Part shown: piece by piece, positions 10,655 to 20,129 of the stretch
Numbering within the stretch: the stretch's first letter is position 1
Layout of the letters: every line of letters begins with the position of its first letter
Assembly: GCF_027941915.1 (NCBI RefSeq)
Contig: NZ_CP116009.1
Coordinates: 186,001-250,000, forward strand
Length of the DNA stretch: 64,000 bases
Direction of reading: 5' to 3'
Source: Ramlibacter tataouinensis
GTDB lineage: Bacteria > Pseudomonadota > Gammaproteobacteria > Burkholderiales > Burkholderiaceae_C
Notes under the pieces: generated by a model
What the model was told of the DNA's origin: nothing
Databases searched by the model: none
Seen by the model: the letters and a program-made list of their open reading frames with translations, nothing else
Program-made: the position numbers and the translations under genes

Positions 10655-12178
10655 ATGCAAACACCCCTCTTCCCAACGATGGCCGTGGTGGGCACCGGCG
10701 CCATGGGCCGCGGCATCGCGCAGATTGCCGCGCAGGCCGGCAGCCGCGTGCGCCTGTTCGACGCGCAGGCCGGCGCCGCCGGCAAGGCCGTGCAGGAGAT
10801 CGGCAACCAGTGGGACCGCCTGCAGGACAAGGGCCGCATGGACGCCGCCGCGGTCGCTGATTGCAAGGCCCGCTTGCTGCCGGCCGGCGACATCGCCGAG
10901 CTGGCCGACTGCCAGCTGGTGGTCGAGGCGGTGGTCGAGCGCCTGGAGGTGAAGAAGGAGCTGTTCGCGCGGCTCGAGACGATCGTGGCACCCGAGGCCG
11001 TGCTGGCCACCAATACCTCGTCGCTGTCGGTGACCGCCATCGCTGCGGGCCTGCAGCGTCCCGGCCGCTTTGCCGGCTACCACTTCTTCAACCCGGTGCC
11101 GCTGATGAAGGTGGTGGAGGTGATCGCCGGCCTGCGCAGCGACCCGGCCGCCTGCGAGCAGCTGGCCGCCTACGCGCGCCAGATGGGCCACACGCCGGTG
11201 CAGGCCCAGGACACGCCCGGCTTCATCGTCAACCACGCCGGCCGCGGCTACGGCACCGAGGCGCTGCGCATCGCCTCGGAAGGCGTGGCCGACTTCGCCA
11301 CCATCGACCGCATCCTGCGAGACCAGGCCGGCTTCAAGCTCGGGCCGTTCGAGCTGCTGGACCTCACCGCGCTCGACGTCTCGCACCCGGTGATGGAGTC
11401 GATCTACCGCCAGTACTACGACGAGCCGCGCTACCGCCCGAGCGTGATCACCGCGCAGCGCCTAGCCGGCGGCCTGCTGGGCCGCAAGTCGGGCGAGGGC
11501 TTCTACCGCTACGTCGAGGGCAAGGCCCAGGTGCCGGCCGAGCCGGCCCCGCCGAAGGTCGACGAGATGCCGCCGGTGTGGGTGTCGACCCGGGCGGCGC
11601 GACGGCAGGAGCTGTACCAGTTGCTCAAGGACCTGGGCGCGACGATCGAGACCGGCCAGTCTCCCTCGCTCAACGCCCTGACGCTCGTCGCCCCGCTCGG
11701 CTTCGACGTCACCACGGTGGCCGTGGTCGAGCGGCTCGACCCCGCCCGCACCGTTGGCATCGACCTGCTGATCGACGATGCGGCCACCCGGCGCCGCGTG
11801 CTGGCCACCAACCCGGCCACGCGCGCCGACATGCGCGATGCGGCGCATGCGCTGTTCGCCCGCGACGGCAAGCCGATCAGCGTGATCCGCGACTCGGGCG
11901 GCTTCGTCACCCAGCGCGTGCTGGCGACGATCGTCAACATCGCGTCCGACATCTGCCAGCAGCGCATCTGCACGCCCAAGGACCTGGAGACCGCCGTGAC
12001 CCTTGGTTTGGGCTACCCGATGGGCCCGCTGGCGATGGGCGACCGCTGGGGCCCGGCCAACGTGCTGGAGGTGCTGTTCAACCTGCAGACGGTCTATGGT
12101 GATCCGCGCTACCGCCCCAGCCCCTGGCTGCGCCGCCGCGGCGCGATCGGGCTGTCGCTGCTGCAAGAGGAAACCTAG
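10655..12178 (+). CDS. 3-hydroxyacyl-CoA dehydrogenase
   Basis: A 507-residue NAD-dependent enzyme of beta-oxidation-type pathways, oxidising 3-hydroxyacyl-CoA to 3-ketoacyl-CoA. It has an N-terminal Rossmann motif (AVVGTGAMGRGIAQIAA), NTSSLSVTAIAAGLQRPGRF, the catalytic His region GYHFFNPVPLMKVVEV, and two consecutive C-terminal dimerisation domains (around DTPGFIVNHAGRGYGTEAL and SGGFVTQRVLATIVN). The two-domain length resembles PaaH-type enzymes of phenylacetate catabolism. The hydratase gene follows after 3 bases. Confidence 0.93.
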   Translation: MQTPLFPTMAVVGTGAMGRGIAQIAAQAGSRVRLFDAQAGAAGKAVQEIGNQWDRLQDKGRMDAAAVADCKARLLPAGDIAELADCQLVVEAVVERLEVKKELFARLETIVAPEAVLATNTSSLSVTAIAAGLQRPGRFAGYHFFNPVPLMKVVEVIAGLRSDPAACEQLAAYARQMGHTPVQAQDTPGFIVNHAGRGYGTEALRIASEGVADFATIDRILRDQAGFKLGPFELLDLTALDVSHPVMESIYRQYYDEPRYRPSVITAQRLAGGLLGRKSGEGFYRYVEGKAQVPAEPAPPKVDEMPPVWVSTRAARRQELYQLLKDLGATIETGQSPSLNALTLVAPLGFDVTTVAVVERLDPARTVGIDLLIDDAATRRRVLATNPATRADMRDAAHALFARDGKPISVIRDSGGFVTQRVLATIVNIASDICQQRICTPKDLETAVTLGLGYPMGPLAMGDRWGPANVLEVLFNLQTVYGDPRYRPSPWLRRRGAIGLSLLQEET

Positions 12179-12181
12179 GCC

Positions 12182-12961
12182 GTGCCCGCCCAGCTCCAGA
12201 GCACCAGCGAAGGCAGCACCATGGTGCTGACCATCCGCAACCCCGAGCAGCGCAACGCGCTCGGGCCGGAAATCTACGCCGCGGGCGTCGAGGCGCTGAA
12301 CGTCGCCGAGTCCCACCCCGACGTGCGCAGCGTGGTGATCACCGGCGAAGGCGGCATCTTCTGCGCCGGCGGCAACCTGCAGCGCCTGCAGGCCAACCGG
12401 CAGCAGCCGCCCGAGGTGCAGGCGCGCAGCGTCGAGGGCCTGCACGACTGGATCGAGACCATCCGCAGCTTTCCCAAGCCGGTGATCGCGGCCGTGGAAG
12501 GGCCGGCCGCCGGCGCCGGCTTCTCGCTGGCGCTGGCCTGCGACTTCATCGTGGCCGCCGCCGATGCGGTGTTCGTCATGGCCTACAGCACGGTCGCGCT
12601 GTCGCCCGACGCCGGCGCCACCTGGTCGCTGGGCCGCGCGCTGCCGCGCCAGCTGGCCAGCGAGCTGCTGCTGTCGGGCGAGCGCATCGGCCCCGACCGG
12701 CTGCATGCACTGGGCGTCGTCAACAGGGTCGTGCCGCAAGGCAGTGCCCTGGCCGAAGCGCTGGCCCTGGCCGAGCGGCTCAACGCCCGCGCACCCAATG
12801 CGCTGGCCAGCATCAAGGAACTGCTCAACGAAGCGCCGGGCGCCAGCCTGCACCAGCAACTGGCCGCCGAGCGCGACCACTTCGTGCGCAACCTGCACCA
12901 CCCCAACGGCGGCATCGGCATCGCGGCGTTCCTGGCCAAGGAAAAGCCGCGCTACCGCTGA
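12182..12961 (+). CDS. Enoyl-CoA hydratase/isomerase (PaaG-like)
   Basis: A 259-residue crotonase-family protein. The oxyanion-hole segments are GIFCAGGNLQRL and AVEGPAAGAGFSLALACD. Instead of the usual hydratase Glu-Gly-Gly it has VALSPDAGATWSL, and an acidic residue in this position is typical of PaaG-like isomerases/hydratases. Start is GTG, 3 bases after the preceding stop. Likely co-transcribed with the 3-hydroxyacyl-CoA dehydrogenase. The acyl substrate is not determined. Confidence 0.9.
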   Translation: MPAQLQSTSEGSTMVLTIRNPEQRNALGPEIYAAGVEALNVAESHPDVRSVVITGEGGIFCAGGNLQRLQANRQQPPEVQARSVEGLHDWIETIRSFPKPVIAAVEGPAAGAGFSLALACDFIVAAADAVFVMAYSTVALSPDAGATWSLGRALPRQLASELLLSGERIGPDRLHALGVVNRVVPQGSALAEALALAERLNARAPNALASIKELLNEAPGASLHQQLAAERDHFVRNLHHPNGGIGIAAFLAKEKPRYR

Positions 12962-13053
12962 GCCGCAGCGCGGTCGCGCTGCGCCGCGACGCCGGGGCCG
13001 CGGGTCCCGCAAGCGACAATGGCCGCGCCTGCCAGTCACTGACAAGACAGACC

Positions 13054-13773
13054 ATGGACGAGCCCATTCTTACCATCGAGGAACGCGAGGCGATCAACGG
13101 CGGCCGCTGGTTCTCTTCGCTCTCCCCTTCGCTGCGCCACGACATCCTCCGATGCACCTACGTCAAACGCTACAAGGACGGCGAACTGATCGCCGCGCGC
13201 GGCGATCCGCCCGAGGAATGGATCGCGTGCGCCAAGGGCGCGGTGCGGGTGAGCTCGACCTCGATCTCGGGCAAGCAGATCACGTTGACCTACGTGGAGC
13301 CGGGCATCTGGTTCGGCGACGTCGCGATCTTCGACGGCGACCGGCGCACGCACGATGCCTACGCGCACGGCGACTCCACCATCGTGTGCGTGGCGCGGGC
13401 CGACCTGCGCAAGATCCTGGCCTCGCACGTCGAGCTGTACGAGGCGCTGCTGCGCCTGCATGCGCGGCGCATCCGCCAGCTTTTCGGGCTAGTGGAGGAC
13501 CTCAACACCCTGCCCCTGCGCGCGCGCCTGGCCAAGCAGCTGCTGCACCTGGTGCGCAGCTACGGCGTGCCGCAACTGGCCGACGGCAGCGAGATGCGCA
13601 TCGGCCTGCACCTGGCGCAGGAGGAGCTGGCCCAGCTGCTGGGCGCCTCGCGCCAGCGGGTCAACCAGGAGCTCAAGGCCATGGAACGCGATGACGTGAT
13701 CCGCATCGAGCCGGGCGGCCTGATCGTGCGCAACCGCGAAGGGCTGATGCGCATCGTCGAGGCTGATCTCTGA
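13054..13773 (+). CDS. Crp/Fnr-family transcriptional regulator
   Basis: A 239-residue regulator with an N-terminal cyclic-nucleotide-binding-type beta barrel (YKDGELIAARGDPPEEW, WFGDVAIFDGDRRTHDAYAH) and a C-terminal winged helix (LAQEELAQLLGASRQRVNQE). There is no N-terminal Cys cluster, so it is not an Fe-S FNR. The stop overlaps the start of the downstream kinase gene (13773), implying it may control the acyl-CoA genes around it. Confidence 0.9.
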   Translation: MDEPILTIEEREAINGGRWFSSLSPSLRHDILRCTYVKRYKDGELIAARGDPPEEWIACAKGAVRVSSTSISGKQITLTYVEPGIWFGDVAIFDGDRRTHDAYAHGDSTIVCVARADLRKILASHVELYEALLRLHARRIRQLFGLVEDLNTLPLRARLAKQLLHLVRSYGVPQLADGSEMRIGLHLAQEELAQLLGASRQRVNQELKAMERDDVIRIEPGGLIVRNREGLMRIVEADL

Positions 13774-14876
13774 TGAGCGAGTTCGACCACTTCATCGGCA
13801 CCGGCCCCGTCGGCGAGCGCCACGCCTTCGACGTCGCCGCCCTCACCGCCTGGCTGCGCCAGAACCTGCCCGGCTTCGAGGGGCCGCTCTCGGTCGAGCT
13901 GTTCAAGGGTGGCCAGTCCAACCCGACCTACAAGCTGGTCACGCCGGCGCGCAACTACGTGATGCGCGCCAAGCCGGGGCCGGTGGCGAAGCTGCTGCCG
14001 TCGGCCCATGCCATCGAGCGCGAGTTCGCCGTGATGACCGGCCTGGCCGGCACCGACGTGCCGGTGCCGCGCATGCACTGCCTGTGCGAGGACGAGTCGG
14101 TCATCGGCCGCGCCTTCTACATCATGGAGTTCATGCAGGGCCGCGTGCTGTGGGACCAGGGCCTGCCCGGCATGTCGCCCGCGCAGCGCGGCGAGATCTA
14201 CGACGAGATGAACCGCGTGATCGCGGCGCTGCACACGGTCGATTTCGCCGCGCGCGGCCTGGCCGGCTACGGCAAGCCGGGCAACTACTTCGAGCGCCAG
14301 ATCGGCCGCTGGACCAAGCAGTACAAGGCATCGGCGGACGGCGCGGGCCCCATGAGCCAGCCGATCCCGGCGATGGAAAAGCTGGTCGAGTGGCTGCCGG
14401 CGCACATCCCGGCCGCCGCGCGCGACGAGAGCAAGGTCTCCATCGTCCACGGCGACTTCCGGCTAGACAACCTGATGTTCGATGCCGGCCGGCCGCGCGT
14501 GATCGCCGTGCTCGACTGGGAGCTGTCCACGCTCGGCCACCCGCTGGCGGACTTCAGCTACCACTGCATGTCCTGGCACATCCCGCACGGCTCGTTCCGC
14601 GGCATCGGCGGACTGGACCTGGCGGCGCTGGGCATCCCCGCCGAGGACGACTACATGCGCCGCTACTGCGACCGCACCGGCCTGTCCACCGTCGCCGACC
14701 TCAAGGCCGACTGGAACTTCTACATGGCCTACAACATGTTCCGCATCGCCGCCATCCTGCAGGGCATCGCCAAGCGGGCGGAGGCGGGCACTGCGTCCAG
14801 CGCGCAGGCGGTGGCTTCCGGCAAGACCGCCCGGCCGATGGCCGAGCTTGCCTGGCAGTTCGCCCAGCGCGCCTGA
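13773..14876 (+). CDS. APH-family phosphotransferase (ACAD11-type kinase)
   Basis: A 367-residue aminoglycoside-phosphotransferase-like kinase. The nucleotide-binding region is GGQSNPTYKLVTPARNYVMR, the catalytic loop is SIVHGDFRLDNLMFD, and the metal-binding Asp lies in AVLDWELSTLGHPLADF. This subgroup sits beside or is fused to acyl-CoA dehydrogenases. The N-terminal half of animal ACAD11 is of this type, and relatives phosphorylate 4-hydroxyacyl-CoA. The acyl-CoA dehydrogenase follows after 24 bases, so drug resistance is unlikely. Confidence 0.88.
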   Translation: MSEFDHFIGTGPVGERHAFDVAALTAWLRQNLPGFEGPLSVELFKGGQSNPTYKLVTPARNYVMRAKPGPVAKLLPSAHAIEREFAVMTGLAGTDVPVPRMHCLCEDESVIGRAFYIMEFMQGRVLWDQGLPGMSPAQRGEIYDEMNRVIAALHTVDFAARGLAGYGKPGNYFERQIGRWTKQYKASADGAGPMSQPIPAMEKLVEWLPAHIPAAARDESKVSIVHGDFRLDNLMFDAGRPRVIAVLDWELSTLGHPLADFSYHCMSWHIPHGSFRGIGGLDLAALGIPAEDDYMRRYCDRTGLSTVADLKADWNFYMAYNMFRIAAILQGIAKRAEAGTASSAQAVASGKTARPMAELAWQFAQRA

Positions 14877-14900
14877 CCCCCACCTTTCGAAAGGCACTCC

Positions 14901-16175
<1,275 letters not shown>

Positions 16176-16180
16176 GCCTT

Positions 16181-16873
16181 CTACGAGAACGCCTTGACCG
16201 CGTTCTCGCAGGCGCGCCCGAACACACGGGTGGCGTGCTGCAGCGCGGGCAGCGCATCGGGCCCCTGCTCCATGCGCAGGTAGGCCCGGCCGCGCAGCAG
16301 CATCAGCAGCACCGGCAGTTCGGCGGCGGGTGCCGGCTCGGGCCACTCCATCAGCAAGTGGGCCAGCTCCGCATCCACCCAGGACTGGGCCTGGCCGCGG
16401 TCGTCGGCGACCACGGCGTAGCGGCTCCAGAACACGCGCGGCATGCTGTCCCAGCCCACCTCCTCGTGCATGGCCAGCAGCCGCATCTCCTCGGGCAGGC
16501 TGGGGTCCACGCTGGTCTGCAGCGAATCGGTGTACAGCGCATAGGCCTGCTTCTCCAGCGATTCCTTGAGCGGCCGGTTCATCGCGACCACCAGGACGTC
16601 GGGATCGATGTCGAGCTCGGCGCGGCCCCGCAGTTCCTCGCCGCGGATGTACTTGCGGCCCGGGCGCCCCAGTTCCATGCGCCAGCCCTTGCCGGCCACC
16701 CGGCCTTCGAAGGCGAGCGCGGTGGCGCCCGACTGGGTCGCCACGGTGAACCCCTGGCCGGCGGCCCAGTCGGCCGCCTTGCCGGCCAGCGGCGACGCCA
16801 TCGACGCCGGCGGCAAGCGCTGCTCCGGCGCCTGCCGGAGCGGGGAGAATGCCTTGCGGATGCGGTCGAACAT
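16181..16873 (-). CDS. Conserved hypothetical protein
   Basis: A 230-residue soluble protein beginning MFDRIRKAFSPLRQAPEQR. No signal peptide or membrane segment is visible. The middle has ELDIDPDVLVVAMNRPLKESLEKQAYALYTDSLQ, and later comes GWDSMPRVFWSRYAVVADD. I do not recognise a domain. The coding pattern and clean ATG support it as real. It ends 5 bases from the end of the convergent acyl-CoA dehydrogenase gene and diverges from the GST gene. Confidence 0.7.
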   Translation of the reverse strand: MFDRIRKAFSPLRQAPEQRLPPASMASPLAGKAADWAAGQGFTVATQSGATALAFEGRVAGKGWRMELGRPGRKYIRGEELRGRAELDIDPDVLVVAMNRPLKESLEKQAYALYTDSLQTSVDPSLPEEMRLLAMHEEVGWDSMPRVFWSRYAVVADDRGQAQSWVDAELAHLLMEWPEPAPAAELPVLLMLLRGRAYLRMEQGPDALPALQHATRVFGRACENAVKAFS

Positions 16874-16933
16874 GGCGCGCGGGATTGACCTACAGTGGCG
16901 CATTATCGAAGCAAACCCCAAGCGACCGAACCG

Positions 16934-17626
16934 ATGATCGAAGTCTTCAGCTGGCCGACGCCCAATGGCCACAAGGTGCACATCCTGCTGGAGGAATGCG
17001 GCCTGCCGTACCGGGCCACCGCCGTCGACATCGGCGCCGGCGACCAGTTCCAGCCGGATTTCCTGGCGATCAGCCCGAACAACAAGATCCCCGCGATCAC
17101 CGACCCGGAAGGCCCCGATGGCGAGCCGATCTCGCTGTTCGAGTCGGGCGCGATCCTGGTCTACCTGGCCGGCAAGACCGGCCGCTTCCTGCCCCGCGGC
17201 GACCGCGCCCGCTACGAGGTGCTGCAGTGGCTGATGTTCCAGATGGGCGGGGTCGGCCCGATGCTGGGACAGAACCACCACTTCCGGCAGTACGCGCCCG
17301 AGAAGATCGCGTACGCCATCGAGCGCTATACCAACGAAGCCCGGCGCCTGTACGGCGTGATCGACCGGCGCCTGGCACACAGCCGCTGGCTGGGCGGCGA
17401 CGAGTATTCGATCGCCGACATCGCCACCTGGCCCTGGCTGCGCAACTGGAAGAACCAGGGCATCGAGCTGTCGGACTACCCGGCGCTGGAGCGCTGGTTC
17501 CACGCCATCGAGCAGCGGCCCGCCGTGCAGCGGGGCATCCAGGTGCTGGCCGATCGCCGCAAGCCGATCACGGACGAGCGCGCGCGCGAGATCCTGTTCG
17601 GCAGTACTCAGTACCAGCGGCGCTGA
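16934..17626 (+). CDS. Glutathione S-transferase, YfcG/YghU-like
   Basis: A 230-residue protein with an N-terminal thioredoxin-fold domain (MIEVFSWPTPNGHKVHILLEE, then NNKIPAITD and ISLFESGAILVYLAGKTG) and an all-helical C-terminal domain (WLGGDEYSIADIATWPWL). The pattern matches the Nu-class disulfide-bond oxidoreductase GSTs. I chose ATG 16934 because the 13 residues encoded upstream do not fit the fold. The physiological substrate is unknown. Confidence 0.9.
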   Translation: MIEVFSWPTPNGHKVHILLEECGLPYRATAVDIGAGDQFQPDFLAISPNNKIPAITDPEGPDGEPISLFESGAILVYLAGKTGRFLPRGDRARYEVLQWLMFQMGGVGPMLGQNHHFRQYAPEKIAYAIERYTNEARRLYGVIDRRLAHSRWLGGDEYSIADIATWPWLRNWKNQGIELSDYPALERWFHAIEQRPAVQRGIQVLADRRKPITDERAREILFGSTQYQRR

Positions 17627-17659
17627 CCGCCGGACACGACGGCCAGCGGTCCGCCTCCG

Positions 17660-18169
17660 ATGCCCACCGCACTCCAGCTCGCTGCCGGCGATCCGGCCCT
17701 CGAAGAGCGCGTGCGGGCCTGCCGCAGGCTGCTGTCGCGCCGGGCCCTGGTGGGTGCGGCGGCCAGCGCGGTGCCCGTCCCGGGGCTGGACTGGGCGGCC
17801 GACGCCGCCCTGCTCACCCGCTTGCTGCCGGAGATCAACGGGGCCTTCGGCCTCACGCCCGACCAGCTCGCCCGGCTGCCGCACCACCGGCGCGACCAGG
17901 TCCAGAAGGCCGTGTCCGCCGTCGGGTCGGTCGTGATCGGCCGGATGGTGACGCGCGAGATGGTGCTGCGTCTGGCGCGCACCGTGGGCCTGCGCATGAC
18001 CGGCAAGCAGGCCGCCCGCTACGTCCCGCTGGCGGGCCAGGCGGTGGCCGCGCTGATGGGCTATGCCGCCCTTCGCTACCTGGGCGAAGAGCACCTCAAG
18101 GATTGCGTGCGGGTGGTCAGGGACGCGCGCCTGGCGCTGCCCGCGCCCGAGGCGCTGCGGCTGCGCTGA
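17660..18169 (+). CDS. Conserved membrane-associated protein (DUF697/EcsC-like)
   Basis: A 169-residue protein with amphipathic or membrane-prone helices: RALVGAAASAVPVPGLDWAA, VSAVGSVVIGRMVTREMVLR and LAGQAVAALMGYAALRYLGE. The pattern resembles DUF697/EcsC-type conserved proteins of Burkholderiales, without a known role. ATG start, 33 bases after the GST gene. Function not assigned. Confidence 0.75.
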   Translation: MPTALQLAAGDPALEERVRACRRLLSRRALVGAAASAVPVPGLDWAADAALLTRLLPEINGAFGLTPDQLARLPHHRRDQVQKAVSAVGSVVIGRMVTREMVLRLARTVGLRMTGKQAARYVPLAGQAVAALMGYAALRYLGEEHLKDCVRVVRDARLALPAPEALRLR

Positions 18170-18175
18170 TCCCGA

Positions 18176-18592
18176 TCAGTGGCTGAGCGACTGCGCCGAA
18201 AGCTTGCGCAGCACCTGCTCCTGGTCCAGCAGGCGAGCCGCCAGCCGTGCACCGTGGCGCAGCCAGCGCAGGTCGCGCTCGGCCGTGGCCTCGTCGGCGC
18301 TGGTGCAGCAGAGCATGCCGTGCACGCTGCCATCGCGCTTGAGCACCGGGGCTTCCAGCAGCCGCCCGGCTGCGGCTTCGCAGGCCACCCCGGTGGCCAG
18401 CGCCGCGGCCGGCCCGTGCTCCAGCGCCTCGACCACCCGGAAGCGGCGAGATCCGTCCGTGTAGTGCCCAACGAACACCACGTCCATGCCGTGCTCGCGC
18501 AGCATGGCCAGCACTTCGCGGATGGCGTCAGGCCGGCTCATGGCGGCGGACGCGTGGATCGTGGCGTTGGCGGCGGGGCTGGCGGGGCTCAT
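18176..18592 (-). CDS. GAF-like domain protein (probable)
   Basis: A product of about 138 residues with a core VVFVGHYTDGSRRFRVVEAL, AGRLLEAPVLKRDGSVHGML and a C-terminal helix DLRWLRHGARLAARLLDQEQVL. This order resembles GAF sensor modules that end at an output helix. No output domain is present. The start is uncertain: ATG codons at 18592 and 18541 are both possible and neither has a strong ribosome site. It converges on the DUF697-like gene. Confidence 0.55.
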   Translation of the reverse strand: MSPASPAANATIHASAAMSRPDAIREVLAMLREHGMDVVFVGHYTDGSRRFRVVEALEHGPAAALATGVACEAAAGRLLEAPVLKRDGSVHGMLCCTSADEATAERDLRWLRHGARLAARLLDQEQVLRKLSAQSLSH

Positions 18593-18851
18593 GCGGGCGG
18601 GCTCGGGACGAATGGGAATCCTACCCATGCGCCGTGGCGGGGTTGTGGCGCCGCGTAACAGCACCGGCATGGTCGCAACGGCCGGGCCGGGCCCGTTCGT
18701 GTTCGCAGCAACGCGAAACTCAAGTACCGGCGCGGGCGCGCAGCGGCCACGTCGCATGCCGCCAATGGATGAGCCTTGTTACGTTTGCGGCCGGGCGTGT
18801 GGCGTTTTCGCACGCGACGCATGGCGCCACCCCGGCCCGGGCTTCGGCGCA

Positions 18852-18894
18852 AAGACAAAGGGCTGCCGTCGGTGCGAAACCTGCGGCAGCCCTT
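18852..18894 (-). terminator. Rho-independent terminator after tRNA-Lys
   Basis: An 11-bp perfect stem (18858-18868 with 18884-18894) is followed on the minus strand by TTTGTCTTTG. It lies 10 bases beyond the CCA end of tRNA-Lys. Confidence 0.8.
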
Positions 18895-18903
18895 GGGGAT
18901 GGG

Positions 18904-18979
18904 TGGTAGGACGTGCAGGATTCGAACCTGCGACCAACGGATTAAAAGTCCGCTGCTCTACCAACTGAGCTAACGTCCC
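18904..18979 (-). tRNA. tRNA-Lys (anticodon UUU)
   Basis: 76 bases with encoded CCA. The D arm is GCTCAGTTGGTAGAGC, the anticodon loop CTTTTAA, and the T arm GCAGG-TTCGAAT-CCTGC. The acceptor stem is GGGACGT paired with ACGTCCT, so the terminal pair 1:72 is G:U rather than the usual G:C. Confidence 0.97.
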
Positions 18980-19051
18980 ACGGCAAAGCCCACGATTATA
19001 GCCAGCGGAGTGCCCACGGCTGGGCTGGCATCCGGCGATTTTGTTGGCGGT

Positions 19052-19699
19052 TCAAGGAGCCGGTCCGGCCCGCGCCAGCAAGCTGCGCACCTCGGCGTCG
19101 CTGGTCTGCGGGAAGTGCCGGTACCACAGGCTCACGGCGCGGAAGGGCATCGGAATCGCCGGGCACACCAGTTCGTCGACGGCCGGCCGCACCAGCTCGC
19201 AACCTTCGCTCGAGCCCACCGGCACGGCCGCGCACAGGCGCAGCGGGCCGGCGCTGCGAACCGCTCGCGCGGCCGCCAGCAGGCTGGCGCCAGTGGCCAG
19301 GCCGTCATCGACCACGATCACGCTGCGGCCGGCCAGTTGCAGCGGCAGGCGCCCGCCGCGGTACAGCAGTTCGCGGCGCTGCAGTTCTTCCAGTTCCCTG
19401 GCCGCGACGCGCTCGACGTCGACCGGGTCCACCGGCATGCCCGGCAACGGCGCGACCACCCGCACGCCGCCGGACGCGATCGCGCCCATGGCGACCTCGG
19501 GCGCTCCCGGATAGCCGAGCTTGCGCACCACGAACACGTCCAGCGGCGCCGCCAGGGCGTGCGCCACTTCGGCGGCCACCGGCACGCCGCCACGCGGCAG
19601 CCCGAGCACCAGCAAGCCGGGCGCGCCGCGCCAATGCGCAAGCCTGGTGGCGAGGACGCGGCCTGCCTCGCTTCGGTCGCGATACGGAAGGTCGGCCAT
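19052..19699 (-). CDS. Phosphoribosyltransferase domain protein
   Basis: A 215-residue type I phosphoribosyltransferase-fold protein. The PRPP-binding motif is SVIVVDDGLATGASLLAAAR, and the N-terminal part has LVLGLPRGGVPVAAEVAHAL and FVVRKLGYPGAPEVAMGAI. This family (ComF/PRTase-like, often near stress genes) has no firmly assigned substrate. The ATG and coding pattern are clear. It is separated from the islet boundary by about 210 bases in which I see no gene. Confidence 0.85.
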   Translation of the reverse strand: MADLPYRDRSEAGRVLATRLAHWRGAPGLLVLGLPRGGVPVAAEVAHALAAPLDVFVVRKLGYPGAPEVAMGAIASGGVRVVAPLPGMPVDPVDVERVAARELEELQRRELLYRGGRLPLQLAGRSVIVVDDGLATGASLLAAARAVRSAGPLRLCAAVPVGSSEGCELVRPAVDELVCPAIPMPFRAVSLWYRHFPQTSDAEVRSLLARAGPAP

Positions 19700-19909
19700 G
19701 TGCTTCCCTCTTTGGGCACACAGTGTGCGCCCGATCGGGCCTCGTCGCCCGTCGGGATGCTCGGCCGGCGATGTCGCGCCACGGTGCGGCGCTGCCCGAC
19801 GTGAAGAAGTGGTCCGCGCCAGGTATCGGTGAATGGCGGCAAGCAGTCTCGCCGCATCGGTGGCAGCGCGGTGGCAGATGCAGCGCGGGGCAATGGGAAC
19901 GGCAGCGGC

Positions 19910-19936
19910 CTGGCCTGCCCGGAGGGACTCGAACCC
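19910..19936. repeat. Distal att-like repeat (copy of the tRNA-Arg 3' end)
   Basis: 27 bases identical to 22250-22276. They reproduce the CCA end, acceptor 3' strand and part of the T arm of tRNA-Arg(UCU), but no other part of a tRNA. This is the classic footprint of site-specific integration into a tRNA 3' end. Confidence 0.85.
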
Positions 19937-20129
19937 ACAGATAGCTTATTCCTTGTTGTGCTGGACTGCGCTCCAGAGGGGATGGTGTGCTGCGTGGTGC
20001 TGGATTCGGCCGATTCTTCCCCGGATTCCTACCCGGCTCGAACCCACCCTTAAGAAATCGCCCCACCACCCGTCGCGCGATCAGGGCTACCCTAACCTCA
20101 GCCATAGAGCGAGGGAGGGAGGGAGAGGG

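Noticed and set aside
13773-14876. Aminoglycoside resistance kinase
   Set aside because: The APH fold is present, but linkage to an acyl-CoA dehydrogenase and beta-oxidation genes fits the ACAD11-type kinase.
19911-19936. Possible second tRNA-Arg gene
   Set aside because: Only the 3' end is present (acceptor strand and part of the T arm); the sequence to the right does not fold into the remaining arms.
19829-20053. Small plus-strand ORF across the distal tRNA repeat
   Set aside because: It reads through the att-like repeat and tRNA fragment; no ribosome site and no recognisable sequence.
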